Shown piece after piece: positions 1 to 7,548 of a DNA stretch of 16,606 nucleotides (within the stretch, counting starts at the first letter, position 1; each line of letters begins with the position of its first letter). The translations under genes and the position numbers were made by a program. Source of the stretch: Oscillospiraceae bacterium (GTDB lineage: Bacteria; Bacillota_A; Clostridia; Oscillospirales; Oscillospiraceae); NCBI GenBank assembly GCA_017411905.1, contig JAFQPB010000039.1, positions 1-16,606 on the forward strand, read 5' to 3'. The notes below the pieces were generated by a model. It was not told the DNA's origin. It saw nothing but the letters and a program-made list of their open reading frames with translations, and searched no databases.

Positions 1-564
1 GCGCCGGACGTTCCGGAGTATGTCTCCATTGATTTCGAAAAGGGCGTTCCGGTCGCGATCAACGGCGAAAAGATGGACGCCATTTCCCTGCTGGAAAAAG
101 CCAATGAAATCGCCGCCCGCAATGGCGTTGGCATCGTGGATATGGTGGAAAACCGGCTGGTGGGCATGAAGAGCCGGGGCATTTACGAAACTCCCGGCGG
201 CACCATCCTTTATAAGGCACACAGTGTTTTGGAAAGCATCTGCCTCGACAAGCTGACCCTTCACGAAAAGCAGAAGCTGTCTATCACCTTTGCAGAACTG
301 GTCTATAACGGCCAGTGGTTTACTCCCCTGCGGGAGGCACTGTCTGCCTTTGTGGATAAGACGCAGGAGCGGGTCACCGGCAAGGTTCGCCTGAAGCTCT
401 ATAAGGGCAATATGATCAACGCCGGTGTTTGGAGCCCCTACACGTTGTACTCTGAGGAGATCGCCACCTTCGGTGAAAGCGATTACAATCAGGCAGATGC
501 TGCCGGCTTTATTAACCTTTACGGTTTGCCCATCCAGGTACAGGCTATGGTAGACGGTAAGTAA
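1..564 (+). CDS. argG: Argininosuccinate synthase, C-terminal part (5' end outside window)
   Basis: The frame is open from base 1, so the gene starts upstream; 187 C-terminal residues are visible. ArgG joins citrulline and aspartate, using ATP, to make argininosuccinate in the cytoplasm, the penultimate step of arginine synthesis. Family features seen are the opening [12 protein letters not shown] stretch, the [13 protein letters not shown] segment, the conserved [15 protein letters not shown] block and the late [10 protein letters not shown] strand, which belong to the synthetase/tetramerisation domain. The ATP-binding PP-motif half is missing only because the window begins here. Only 2 bp separate its stop from argH, so the two are co-transcribed and probably translationally coupled. 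No disruption is visible. Confidence 0.95.
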   Translation, partial: APDVPEYVSIDFEKGVPVAINGEKMDAISLLEKANEIAARNGVGIVDMVENRLVGMKSRGIYETPGGTILYKAHSVLESICLDKLTLHEKQKLSITFAELVYNGQWFTPLREALSAFVDKTQERVTGKVRLKLYKGNMINAGVWSPYTLYSEEIATFGESDYNQADAAGFINLYGLPIQVQAMVDGK

Positions 565-566
565 GT

Positions 567-1940
567 ATGGCAAAGATGTGGGCAGGCCGGACGGACGGCA
601 CAACTGAAAAAATCGCGGATGATTTCAATTCCTCCATCCGTTTCGACTGCCGAATGTACCGTCAGGACATCACCGGCAGTATGGCTCACGCGGCTATGCT
701 GGCAGCCAAAGGGATCATTACGCAGGAGGAAGCGGATACCCTGATCGCTGGCTTGGAAGAAATCCTTGCAGATTTAGATAGCGGTGCACTCTCCGTGGAT
801 ATGGCCAGCGAAGATATTCATATGTTCGTAGAGCAGGTGCTGACGGAGCGTATCGGGGATGTGGGCAAAAAGCTCCATACCGCCCGCAGCCGAAACGATC
901 AGGTGGCACTGGATCTGCGGATGTATCTCAGAAGCGAGATCGATGAGATCATCGCCCTTACAAAGAAGCTGATTTCTGCGGTTGCAGACAAAGCGGAAGA
1001 AAATAAAGATGCTATTATGCCCGGCTATACCCACCTGCAGCGGGCGCAGCCCATCACCTTTGGCCATCAGCTTATGGCCTATGGAATGATGCTTTTGCGG
1101 GATGTGGATCGGCTGGAGGATGGGCGTAAGCGTATGAATATGTCGCCCATTGGCTGCTGTGCGTTGGCAGGTACGACCTACGTTACAGACCGGCGTTTTG
1201 AAGCAGAAAAGTTAGGCTTTGACGGTATTTGCCTCAATTCCTTGGACGGTGTGTCCGACCGGGATTTCTGCGCAGAGCTTCTTAGTACACTATCCATCCT
1301 GATGATGCATCTGTCCCGCTTTTCGGAGGAGATCATCCTTTGGGCAAGCTGGGAGTTTAAGTTTATCGAGCTGTCGGATGCCTTTACCACCGGGTCTTCC
1401 ATTATGCCGCAAAAGAAAAACCCCGATATGGCGGAATTGGTCAGAGGCAAAACAGGCAGAGTTTACGGTGACCTGATGGGCTTGCTCACCACCCTCAAGG
1501 GCCTGCCTCTTGCCTATAACAAGGATATGCAGGAGGATAAGGAGAGCGTATTTGATGCCTGCGATACAGTAAAGATGTGCCTGCAGATATTTGCACCGAT
1601 GGTGGCTTCGATGACCGCCTTGCGGGACAATATGAAGCAGGCCGCCCAAAAGGGCTTTATCAACGCCACGGATTTGGCGGATTATCTTGTGAAGAAGGGA
1701 ATGCCTTTCCGTAGTGCCTATAAAATTTCCGGACAGATCGTTGCCGATTGCATCCGGGAAAATTTGGTACTGGAAACCTTCCCTTTGGATAGATATAAAA
1801 GTTATTCAGAGCTGTTTGCAGCAGACCTGTATAACGAAATCGATCTGCTGACCTGTGTGGAAAAGCGGATCAGCGAAGGCGGCACAAGTGTTGCCTCCGT
1901 GGAAAAACAAATAAACTACGTAAAAAACAATTTGAAGTAA
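567..1940 (+). CDS. argH: Argininosuccinate lyase
   Basis: 457 residues, the usual length. It splits argininosuccinate into arginine and fumarate, the last step of arginine synthesis. It belongs to the fumarase/aspartase superfamily: signature loop GSSIMPQKKNP at residues 276-286 (contains the catalytic serine), the TARSRNDQ block at 105-112, and GYTHLQRAQP with the conserved His at 156. The N-terminal MWAGRTDG is typical of ArgH. The ATG lies 2 bp after the argG stop with only a weak purine-rich site in the argG tail, which suggests coupling. The next gene, a transporter binding protein, begins 15 bp after the stop. All superfamily blocks are intact, so the enzyme should be active. Confidence 0.97.
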   Translation: MAKMWAGRTDGTTEKIADDFNSSIRFDCRMYRQDITGSMAHAAMLAAKGIITQEEADTLIAGLEEILADLDSGALSVDMASEDIHMFVEQVLTERIGDVGKKLHTARSRNDQVALDLRMYLRSEIDEIIALTKKLISAVADKAEENKDAIMPGYTHLQRAQPITFGHQLMAYGMMLLRDVDRLEDGRKRMNMSPIGCCALAGTTYVTDRRFEAEKLGFDGICLNSLDGVSDRDFCAELLSTLSILMMHLSRFSEEIILWASWEFKFIELSDAFTTGSSIMPQKKNPDMAELVRGKTGRVYGDLMGLLTTLKGLPLAYNKDMQEDKESVFDACDTVKMCLQIFAPMVASMTALRDNMKQAAQKGFINATDLADYLVKKGMPFRSAYKISGQIVADCIRENLVLETFPLDRYKSYSELFAADLYNEIDLLTCVEKRISEGGTSVASVEKQINYVKNNLK

Positions 1941-1955
1941 GAAAGGAAAATGGTT

Positions 1956-2777
1956 ATGAAAAAGATTATTGCACTGGTTCTCGCTGTTATGATGATTGCT
2001 CTTTGCTTTGCTGCTTGCGGCGGCGAGGAGGAAGCCAACAACACGAAGGTCGCTGTCCAGAAGGGCACCACCAGCCTGATGTATGCACAGGTGCTCAAGG
2101 GCGTAGAGGCTGTGTCCTACGACACATTCGCACTGGCTGCCAACGATATGAAGAACGGCAACGCAGACTACGTTTTCGTGGATAAGACTACTGCACAGGC
2201 TCTGTGCAAGGAAATCTCCGGCCTCAAGATCGTTGACATCGCTCTGTCCAGTGAGAACTACGGCATCGGCATCGATCCCGCGCAGGCCGACCTGAAGACA
2301 AAGATCGACAGCATTTTGACCAACAAGGAAGCTGAGATCAATGCGATCAAGGAAAAGTATATGAACAGTGACAAGGAGAAGTATGTTGGTGTTACTTCTG
2401 CTGCCAAGGATGTCAGCCGCGCCGATGCACAGTTGGTAGTTGCAACCAACGCAGAGTTTGCTCCCTGGGAGTACAAGGAAGGCAACCAGTACTACGGCAT
2501 CGATATGGAGATCGCCCAACTGATCGCAACCGAGCTGAATTTGGAGCTGGTCATCGACGATATGGATTTTGATATGGTCGTAGGTGCTGTTGGCAAGCAG
2601 GGCGTGGACATCGCAATGTCCGGTATTACCATCACCGCAGAGCGTATGGATGTCATCAACTTCTCCATTCCTTATTACACCGAGTCCATCGTGGTCGTAT
2701 GCAAAGCAGACGACACCTCTTTGGATGCTGTGGGTACTGTTGTTGATATGCTGAATGTCTTCTGTACTGCAAACTAA
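1956..2777 (+). CDS. Amino acid ABC transporter binding lipoprotein, apparently circularly permuted (SBP family 3)
   Basis: 273 residues from the ATG at 1956. GAAAGGA at 1941-1947 sits 8 nt upstream; the in-frame ATG at 1950 is only 2 nt away and less likely. A lipoprotein signal ends at FAAC with Cys21. Residues 31-136 match what is normally the second half of a family-3 binding protein: KVAVQKGTT, SYDTFALA, DYVFVDKTTAQAL (Asp76), KIVDIALSSENYGI, and a closing helix ending KEKYM. Residues 159-250 match what is normally the first half: LVVATNAEFAPWEYKEG, YYGIDMEIAQLI, DMDFDMVV, MSGITITAER (Arg230), INFSIPYYTESIVVV. So the lobes are in reversed order, joined by a linker of about 20 residues (139-158). 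Total length equals one complete domain and ligand-contact positions of both lobes are kept. It lies with permease and ATPase genes inside an arginine operon, so an arginine, ornithine, citrulline or related substrate is plausible but inferred. Confidence 0.85.
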   Translation: MKKIIALVLAVMMIALCFAACGGEEEANNTKVAVQKGTTSLMYAQVLKGVEAVSYDTFALAANDMKNGNADYVFVDKTTAQALCKEISGLKIVDIALSSENYGIGIDPAQADLKTKIDSILTNKEAEINAIKEKYMNSDKEKYVGVTSAAKDVSRADAQLVVATNAEFAPWEYKEGNQYYGIDMEIAQLIATELNLELVIDDMDFDMVVGAVGKQGVDIAMSGITITAERMDVINFSIPYYTESIVVVCKADDTSLDAVGTVVDMLNVFCTAN

Positions 2778-2790
2778 TAAAATAAAGGTT

Positions 2791-2827
2791 AGCAAGGGCT
2801 TAGTGCTTGTTACACTAAGCCTTTGCT
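2791..2827 (+). promoter_or_regulatory. Strong intercistronic hairpin between binding protein and permease
   Basis: The 15-base arms at 2791-2805 and 2813-2827 pair with one G-T wobble around a 7-nt loop. There is no clean U-tract after it, so it is probably not a full terminator. Hairpins at this place in ABC operons often protect the upstream mRNA or partly end transcription, giving more binding protein than permease; that role is inferred here. It ends 12 nt before the permease ATG, where no good ribosome site is visible. Confidence 0.7.
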
Positions 2828-2839
2828 TTGGTTAAGAAT

Positions 2840-3547
2840 ATGAATGATTTTACACAGATGTGGAATGAATTTATCAAGCAATTCATTACCCTGCGGGGCT
2901 ACGAAAATGTCCTTAAGGGCTTATGGGCAACACTGCAAATCGCGGTGATCGGATTGCTTATCGGCATTGCGATCGGCACCTTGATTGCCGTGGTAAGAGT
3001 GATGCCGAAATATAAACTGCTGCCCAGAATTTTAGATAAGATATGTGTGTGCTATATTGAGCTGTTCCGCGGTACGCCTATGGTGGTACAGCTTCTTATT
3101 GGCTATTGGGTACTGCTGCCGATGATGGGCATTACCGTAAATTCCGGTATCCCTGTGGCGGTGATCGTGTTTGGCCTGAACAGCAGCGCATATGTCAGCG
3201 AAATTATGCGTGGCGGCATTAACTCGGTGGATGCAGGCCAAATGGAGGCCGGCAGAGCGGTGGGTCTGACCTACGCAACGACAATGCTGAAGGTCGTCGT
3301 GCCCCAAGCGGTCAAGAACATTCTTCCCACCTTGGGCAACGAGTTTATCGTTTTGATTAAGGAGACTTCCATCGTAAGCTTTATCGCAGTAACAGACCTT
3401 TATAAGTCCTTCAAGCAGTTGGGTGACCCTACCTATAATTATACAATGCCTTATCTGATGCTGGCACTGACCTACTTGGTTATGGTTCTGCTGATCTCTT
3501 GGGGTGTCAGACTGTTGGAAGCAAAAATGAAGAAGAGTGAAAGATAA
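2840..3547 (+). CDS. Polar amino acid ABC transporter permease (HisM/GlnP type)
   Basis: 235 residues from the ATG at 2840. A TTG at 2828 is in frame but abuts the hairpin and has no better ribosome site. It forms the membrane channel of the importer. About five membrane segments are visible (residues about 29-53, 67-95, 102-118, 164-188, 203-227). The family blocks [12 protein letters not shown] (74-85) and [13 protein letters not shown] (114-126) are present, as is the EAA coupling loop EAGRAVGL (136-143) through [11 protein letters not shown], which contacts the ATPase. The gene sits between the binding protein and the ATPase, and its stop is 1 bp before the ATPase ATG. The family usually works as a homodimer when only one permease gene is present, as here. 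Substrate cannot be read from the permease. Confidence 0.93.
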   Translation: MNDFTQMWNEFIKQFITLRGYENVLKGLWATLQIAVIGLLIGIAIGTLIAVVRVMPKYKLLPRILDKICVCYIELFRGTPMVVQLLIGYWVLLPMMGITVNSGIPVAVIVFGLNSSAYVSEIMRGGINSVDAGQMEAGRAVGLTYATTMLKVVVPQAVKNILPTLGNEFIVLIKETSIVSFIAVTDLYKSFKQLGDPTYNYTMPYLMLALTYLVMVLLISWGVRLLEAKMKKSER

Positions 3548-3548
3548 T

Positions 3549-4388
3549 ATGGGAAAGCAGTTAATTTTATCAGTAAAAAACCTCACCAAGAAATTTGGCG
3601 AAATTGAGGTTCTAAAGGGCGTCAATCTGGATGTATATGAAGGCGATGTAGTCGCTATCATTGGCCCCTCCGGCTGCGGTAAGTCCACGTTTTTGAGATG
3701 TGTCAACTGTTTGGAGGATCCCTCCGGCGGCACGATTATGTTCCAGGGCGAGGATTTAGCGGATATGAAGGTGGACATCAATATTCACCGCCAAAAAATC
3801 GGTATGGTTTTCCAGCAGTTCAACCTGTTTAATAACCTGTCCGTGCTGAATAACATCACCCTCGCTCCTATTACCATTGCAAAAAAGAATAAGAGAAAGC
3901 TGCAGCGGAAAAACCTATGCATCAAAGCGGGCAACCTTTTCAGCAAGGAGAAGAAAGCCCTTTTGGATGAAGGCTGTGCCCTTGCCGAGGTGAAGAAGCA
4001 GGCCGAAGAAAAAGCAATGGAGCTGCTGCGCACCATTGGCCTGGAGGACAAAGCTGCCGCATATCCCTCCCAGCTTTCCGGCGGCCAAAAGCAGCGTGTT
4101 GCCATTGTCCGCACTTTAGCTATGAATCCCAAGGTGATCCTGTTTGACGAACCCACCTCTGCCCTTGATCCGGAAATGGTCGGAGAGGTTTTGGATGTTA
4201 TGAAGAGCCTGGCAAAAGCCGGTATGACGATGGTGGTCGTCACCCACGAAATGGGCTTTGCCCGCGAGGTATCCAACCGTGTGCTCTTTATGGATGACGG
4301 TATTATTGCCGAAGAGGGAACACCTGCGGAAGTTTTTGGCACACCTAAGTGTGAAAGATTGCAGAATTTCTTGGCAAAGGTGCTGTAA
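3549..4388 (+). CDS. Polar amino acid ABC transporter ATP-binding protein with a helical-domain insertion
   Basis: 279 residues from the ATG at 3549, preceded by GTGAAAGA in the permease tail; an in-frame GTG at 3537 would overlap the permease. It powers the importer by ATP hydrolysis. Seen: Walker [10 protein letters not shown] (39-47), Q-loop FQQFNLF (88-94), signature LSGGQ (176-180), Walker B VILFDE (196-201), D-loop SALD, and switch His233 in VVTHEMGF. Relatives of the GlnQ/HisP type are usually about 240-250 residues; the surplus of about 35 lies between NITLAPI and the [11 protein letters not shown] helix, at residues 112-150, and is lysine-rich ([11 protein letters not shown], then [12 protein letters not shown]). 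The reading frame is unbroken, so this is a true insertion in the alpha-helical subdomain, not a frameshift. argF follows after 9 bp. Confidence 0.94.
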   Translation: MGKQLILSVKNLTKKFGEIEVLKGVNLDVYEGDVVAIIGPSGCGKSTFLRCVNCLEDPSGGTIMFQGEDLADMKVDINIHRQKIGMVFQQFNLFNNLSVLNNITLAPITIAKKNKRKLQRKNLCIKAGNLFSKEKKALLDEGCALAEVKKQAEEKAMELLRTIGLEDKAAAYPSQLSGGQKQRVAIVRTLAMNPKVILFDEPTSALDPEMVGEVLDVMKSLAKAGMTMVVVTHEMGFAREVSNRVLFMDDGIIAEEGTPAEVFGTPKCERLQNFLAKVL

Positions 4389-4397
4389 GGAGTAGGT

Positions 4398-5381
4398 ATG
4401 AAACTGAAAAACAAGCACTTTTTGAAGCTGCTGGATTTAACCAGCGAGGAGATCGCAGGCCTTTTGGCTGATGCGGCAGATTTTAAGGCAAAGAAAAAGG
4501 CGGGTATTCCCCACCGCCTTTGCGAGGGCAAGAACATTGTCCTGCTCTTTGAAAAGGACTCCACCCGCACCCGTTGCGCCTTTGAGGTGGCCGGTGCGGA
4601 CTTGGGAATGGGTGTGACTTATTTGGGACCCAGCGGCTCCCAAATGGGCAAGAAAGAGTCTATCGCGGATACCGCCCGGGTCCTTGGCCGGATGTACGAC
4701 GGCATCGAGTACCGTGGCTTTGGCCAAAGGATCGTGGAGGAGCTGGCGGCATATGCGGGCGTTCCCGTGTGGAATGGCCTGACAAATGAATTTCACCCTA
4801 CCCAAATTCTTGCGGATTTCCTGACCATTTGGGAGCATTTTGGGGACTTAAAGGGCAAAAAACTTGTCTATATGGGCGATGCCCGGTACAATATGGGCAA
4901 CTCCCTGATGGTCGGCTGCGCCAAAATGGGTATGGATTTCGTGGCCTGCGCCCCGGAAAAGTATTTCCCCAATCAGGGGCTGATCGCGAAATGTCAGGCG
5001 ATTGCTGCGGAAACCGGCGCAACGCTCCGGTTTATTACCGATCCCGATGAAGCCGTTAAGGATGCCCACGTGATCTACACCGATGTGTGGGTATCTATGG
5101 GCGAGCCCGAGAGCGTATGGGCAGAGCGGATCGCAGAGCTGTCCCCCTACCGGGTGACAATGGAACTGATGGAAAAGGCAGGCGAAAAGTGCAAGTTTAT
5201 GCACTGCCTCCCCGCATTCCACGACCGCAATACAGTCATCGGAAACGAGATCGGCGAAAAATTCGGCATTGACTGTATGGAGGTCACCGACGAGGTCTTT
5301 GAAAGCGACCGTTCTATTGTCTTTGACGAAGCGGAAAACCGGATGCACACCATCAAAGCCGTTATGGCCGCAACCCTGTAA
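4398..5381 (+). CDS. argF: Ornithine carbamoyltransferase
   Basis: 327 residues. It transfers the carbamoyl group of carbamoyl phosphate to ornithine, giving citrulline, the substrate of ArgG. Motifs: carbamoyl-phosphate site DSTRTR (54-59), HPTQ (133-136), the ornithine-side loop VWVSMGEPE, and HCLP (269-272), which separates it from aspartate carbamoyltransferase. TAAGGAG at 4386-4392, overlapping the ATPase stop, sets the ATG at 4398 with 5-nt spacing. With argG and argH in the same operon the cluster completes ornithine to arginine. OTC can also act catabolically, but no arcA or arcC is visible and the biosynthetic neighbours favour synthesis. It is the last gene; a terminator follows at once. 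Confidence 0.97.
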   Translation: MKLKNKHFLKLLDLTSEEIAGLLADAADFKAKKKAGIPHRLCEGKNIVLLFEKDSTRTRCAFEVAGADLGMGVTYLGPSGSQMGKKESIADTARVLGRMYDGIEYRGFGQRIVEELAAYAGVPVWNGLTNEFHPTQILADFLTIWEHFGDLKGKKLVYMGDARYNMGNSLMVGCAKMGMDFVACAPEKYFPNQGLIAKCQAIAAETGATLRFITDPDEAVKDAHVIYTDVWVSMGEPESVWAERIAELSPYRVTMELMEKAGEKCKFMHCLPAFHDRNTVIGNEIGEKFGIDCMEVTDEVFESDRSIVFDEAENRMHTIKAVMAATL

Positions 5382-5382
5382 G

Positions 5383-5410
5383 AAAACCGGAGTCACGAGA
5401 CTCCGGTTTT
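5383..5410 (+). terminator. Rho-independent terminator of the arg operon
   Basis: Perfect 12-bp stem (5383-5394 with 5399-5410), loop ACGA, the 3' arm ending in TTTT. It starts 1 nt after the argF stop codon. Confidence 0.93.
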
Positions 5411-5421
5411 ATCAAATAATA

Positions 5422-5450
5422 TTGTATTTACAAACTGTTTATGATATATT
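5422..5450 (+). promoter_or_regulatory. Candidate sigma-A promoter for the HtrA gene
   Basis: TTGTAT (5422-5427), 17-nt spacer, TATATT (5445-5450), in an AT-rich gap of 139 bp between the arg terminator and the protease gene. The leader of about 95 nt also contains a weak 6-bp hairpin (AAGCCG/CGGCTT, about 5502-5528). Nothing else is seen in this gap. The promoter is a match to consensus only. Confidence 0.45.
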
Positions 5451-5549
5451 CATAGATATTTCAGTATGAATTAAGCAACCTTTGGTAGAATAAAATTACA
5501 AAAGCCGGTATTCGATTCCCCTCGGCTTAAAAGCAAAGGAGTATTTGCT

Positions 5550-6875
5550 ATGGATAACGAATTTGAAAAAGAACTGTACCCCGAGGAGCCGGTGACCCCG
5601 CCCGAGGAGGACACTACCTATCACTGCAAGCCGGAATTTTCCGCAGAATACGTGGCCACACCGATCCCTGAGCCTGCGCCGCGGTATAATTCTGAATACC
5701 GCTATAATCCACCCCCCAAGCCCAAAAAGAAGGGTCACGGCAAGCGGATGGTGGCCTTGGGTCTGGTGTGCGCCATCATCGGCGGTGTCTGCGGTATGGG
5801 CGGCACATTGCTTGGTATGCAGCTTTTGAGCAAGGGAAGCGGAAAGACTACGGAGTATATTTCCGGCGTACTGCAGGGTCAGCGGGAGAACTCTGTGATT
5901 AAAATCGAGGAGATCGATACCAGTAAGCTCCTCACCCCCGCAGAGGTCTATGCTGCCAATGTCAACGCCACTGTTTCCATCAATGCCACCGGCAAGGTCA
6001 GCAGCGGCTTTTGGGGCGGCACACAGACCGCCGCCTCTGCAGGCTCCGGCTTCATCCTCACCGGAGACGGCTACGTGGTGACCAATTACCACGTGATCGA
6101 AAGTATGGATACCATCACCGTTACCCTGTACGATAAGCGGCAGCTTTCCGCAACCCTTGTGGGCTACGATGAAAGCAACGACATCGCGGTGCTGAAGGTC
6201 GAGGGCGAGAATTTGACCCCTGTGGTGCTGGGCGACTCCGATAACCTGAATGTAGGCGATAACGTGGTGGCCATCGGCAACCCCTTGGGCGAGCTGAGCT
6301 TCACGCTCACCGCCGGTTATATCAGCGCGAAAGACCGGGCGATCAGTATGTCCAGCGGCTCTGTAATGACCCTCCTGCAAACGGACTGTCCCATTAACTC
6401 CGGCAACTCCGGCGGCGCACTGTTTAATATGTACGGTGAGGTCATTGGCATTACCAACGCCAAATATTCCAATAACGGCAACAGCAGCGAGGCATCTATC
6501 GATAATATTGGCTTCGCCATTCCGATGAATAAGGTCAAGTCTCTGATCTTCTCCATTATTGAAAAGGGCGTAGTCACGAAGCCCTATATCGGTATCAGTA
6601 TTCAGAATGTAACTTCCCAAATGCAAAGCTGGGGCATCCCCAACGGTGCGTGGGTCGTAGAGGTGGAGACCGATGGCCCTGCCGCACAGGGCGGCCTGCG
6701 GGTGGATGATATTATTACCCATATGAACGGCGAAGCCGTAACGGATAACAGCGAGCTGGTGGCCGACATCGGCGCCTGCACACCGGGCGAGAGCATCGTG
6801 TTCACCGTCTACCGCGGCGGCAAAACAATGGAGATCACCGTCGTCGTCGGCGAAAAAGTCCAAGCTACAAGTTAA
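5550..6875 (+). CDS. HtrA/DegP-like membrane-anchored serine protease with one PDZ domain
   Basis: 441 residues; AAAGGAG at 5535-5541 sets the ATG with 8-nt spacing. Members degrade or refold damaged proteins outside the membrane. Order: a cytoplasmic, Pro/Glu-rich tail (1-65) ending in a basic PKPKKKGHGKR stop; one membrane helix (about 67-94); a trypsin-like domain with the triad His181 (TNYHVIE), Asp211 (SNDIAVLK) and Ser287 (NSGNSGGAL); and a C-terminal PDZ domain (about 344-434, KPYIGISI to the end). All catalytic residues are present. Architecture and length are typical of Gram-positive HtrA proteins with an N-terminal anchor. It is a single-gene unit with its own candidate promoter and a strong terminator at 6911-6942. 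No two-component genes are adjacent. Confidence 0.94.
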   Translation: MDNEFEKELYPEEPVTPPEEDTTYHCKPEFSAEYVATPIPEPAPRYNSEYRYNPPPKPKKKGHGKRMVALGLVCAIIGGVCGMGGTLLGMQLLSKGSGKTTEYISGVLQGQRENSVIKIEEIDTSKLLTPAEVYAANVNATVSINATGKVSSGFWGGTQTAASAGSGFILTGDGYVVTNYHVIESMDTITVTLYDKRQLSATLVGYDESNDIAVLKVEGENLTPVVLGDSDNLNVGDNVVAIGNPLGELSFTLTAGYISAKDRAISMSSGSVMTLLQTDCPINSGNSGGALFNMYGEVIGITNAKYSNNGNSSEASIDNIGFAIPMNKVKSLIFSIIEKGVVTKPYIGISIQNVTSQMQSWGIPNGAWVVEVETDGPAAQGGLRVDDIITHMNGEAVTDNSELVADIGACTPGESIVFTVYRGGKTMEITVVVGEKVQATS

Positions 6876-6881
6876 TATAAT

Positions 6882-6904
6882 GTAGGGGACGGGTTTCCCG
6901 TCCC
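6882..6904 (+). repeat. GTAG-headed REP-like palindrome (A)
   Basis: GTAG at 6882-6885 followed by GGGACGGG, loop TTT, CCCGTCCC. First member of the palindrome family described under the RAYT gene. It lies between the htrA stop and its terminator. Confidence 0.8.
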
Positions 6905-6910
6905 GCAGAT

Positions 6911-6942
6911 AAAACCTCCCTCGATTTTTCGAGGGAGGTTTT
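6911..6942 (+). terminator. Terminator of the HtrA gene
   Basis: Perfect 14-bp stem (6911-6924 with 6929-6942), loop TTTT, AAAA at the 5' arm and TTTT at the 3' arm, so it could stop transcription from either side. Confidence 0.92.
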
Positions 6943-6963
6943 GCGTGGTCACGCCTGCCGTCG

Positions 6964-6985
6964 GGGACGATGTGGGCATCGTCCC
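6964..6985 (+). repeat. REP-like palindrome (B)
   Basis: GGGACGATG, loop TGGG, CATCGTCCC: a perfect 9-bp stem. The head is GTCG (6960-6963) rather than GTAG. Stem arms are identical to the copy at 7277-7298. Confidence 0.8.
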
Positions 6986-6990
6986 GCCAA

Positions 6991-7044
6991 AGCCTCCCCT
7001 GTGTACGGGGAGGTGGGTCGCGGGCAGCGACCCGGAGGGGTTGT
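6991..7044 (+). repeat. Two-hairpin repeat module, copy 1
   Basis: Hairpin 1 pairs CCTCCCC (6993-6999) with GGGGAGG (7007-7013). Hairpin 2 pairs GGGTCGC (7015-7021) with GCGACCC (7027-7033). A GGAGGGGTTGT tail follows. The same architecture recurs at 9950-10002, 10024-10070 (reversed) and 16325-16367, with different stem bases that still pair. Confidence 0.8.
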
Positions 7045-7071
7045 CTCATTGCAAAAAGATTGCCGCAATAG

Positions 7072-7136
7072 AATAAAATCGCCGCATCGAGCGGCAATTT
7101 TATTTCGGGTCGATGTGGGCATCGACCCCTACGAAT
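7072..7136 (-). repeat. 65-bp composite repeat, minus-strand copy (D)
   Basis: Read on the minus strand: ATTC, GTAG, a 9-bp palindrome (GGGTCGATG/CATCGACCC, bases 7107-7128), then a second long hairpin with AAAAT/ATTTT base arms around loop TCGAT (7075-7102). The partner copy of exactly 65 bp is at 10138-10202 in the opposite orientation. Only the loop, a few stem pairs and one or two other bases differ, and the stem changes compensate each other. Confidence 0.85.
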
Positions 7137-7178
7137 GCACCCCGTCACCGCCTCCCGTTAAAACCTTCCCCTTGCATT

Positions 7179-7298
7179 GTAGGGACACCGCTCCTGCGGT
7201 GTCCGCGAAAATGGGAAATGTAAACGGACACCCCTCCCGGGGTGTCCCTACGGCGCACCAACGACAGACCCCGTAGGGGACGATGCCCACATCGTCCC
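7179..7298. repeat. Cluster of three GTAG-headed palindromes (F +, G -, H +)
   Basis: F: GTAG 7179-7182, then GGACACCGC, loop TCCT, GCGGTGTCC (7183-7204). G, reversed: GGACACCCC, loop TCCC, GGGGTGTCC (7226-7247), then CTAC 7248-7251. H: GTAG 7273-7276, GGGACGATG, loop CCCA, CATCGTCCC (7277-7298). The units alternate in orientation with about 21-nt spacers (bases 7205-7225 and 7252-7272). All three stems are perfect 9-bp pairs with 4-nt loops. Confidence 0.85.
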
Positions 7299-7308
7299 GT
7301 TAAACGGA

Positions 7309-7325
7309 TGAGGTAAAAAACCTCA
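7309..7325. repeat. Small hairpin
   Basis: TGAGGT, AAAAA, ACCTCA. The preceding GGATGAGG resembles the tail of the two-hairpin module at 16360-16367, so this may be a remnant of that repeat. Confidence 0.5.
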
Positions 7326-7345
7326 CCCACCGCTAATAAATCAAT

Positions 7346-7400
7346 GTATGATTGCCACCGGCAATCATTGATATTTTAGATTCGCTGCGCGGAGCACCAC
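7346..7400 (+). repeat. 55-bp direct repeat, copy 1
   Basis: Identical over 55 bases to 10496-10550, exactly 3150 bp away, same orientation. It contains a 9-bp hairpin ATGATTGCC/GGCAATCAT (7348-7368). A shorter echo of its end (CTGCGGAGCACCAC) recurs at 7437-7450, and a CCCTCCCC/GGGGAGGG hairpin lies at 7407-7425. No coding sequence is seen in 6943-7482. Confidence 0.9.
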
Positions 7401-7483
7401 GGTCCCCCCTCCCCAAAGGGGAGGGTTTATTGCTCCCTGCGGAGCACCACCCGGGGGAAGGCTTTGGCACCCCCACCGCAAAG

Positions 7484-7514
7484 AAAAACCCCGGGGTTCG
7501 AAAGAACCCCGGGG
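7484..7514 (-). terminator. Terminator of the secreted-protein gene
   Basis: Perfect 11-bp stem CCCCGGGGTTC (7489-7499) with GAACCCCGGGG (7504-7514), loop GAAA. On the minus strand it is followed by a T-run. It lies about 35 bp past the minus-strand stop at 7549. Confidence 0.88.
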
Positions 7515-7548
7515 GAGAGAGTTATTTGCTTTTTGCACAAAGAGAAGA

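Noticed and set aside
1956..2777. Binding-protein gene as a truncated pseudogene
   Set aside because: Both halves of the domain are complete in one uninterrupted frame of normal total length; only the order is changed.
1806..2795. 329-codon open frame on the minus strand opposite the binding protein
   Set aside because: Antisense shadow of a convincing gene; repetitive, Cys/His-rich nonsense translation.
5411..5549. tRNA or riboswitch in the gap before htrA
   Set aside because: No cloverleaf or recognisable aptamer; only a candidate promoter, a weak hairpin and a ribosome site.
5496..7148. 550-codon open frame on the minus strand opposite htrA
   Set aside because: It lies antisense to a gene with a full catalytic triad and PDZ domain; its translation has no recognisable domain and no ribosome site.
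6941..7276. Possible 111-residue protein in the palindrome array
   Set aside because: The frame consists of palindromic repeats read as codons; no ribosome site and no family resemblance.
6964..7298. CRISPR array
   Set aside because: Repeat units alternate in orientation, vary in stem sequence, and spacers are irregular; no cas genes nearby.
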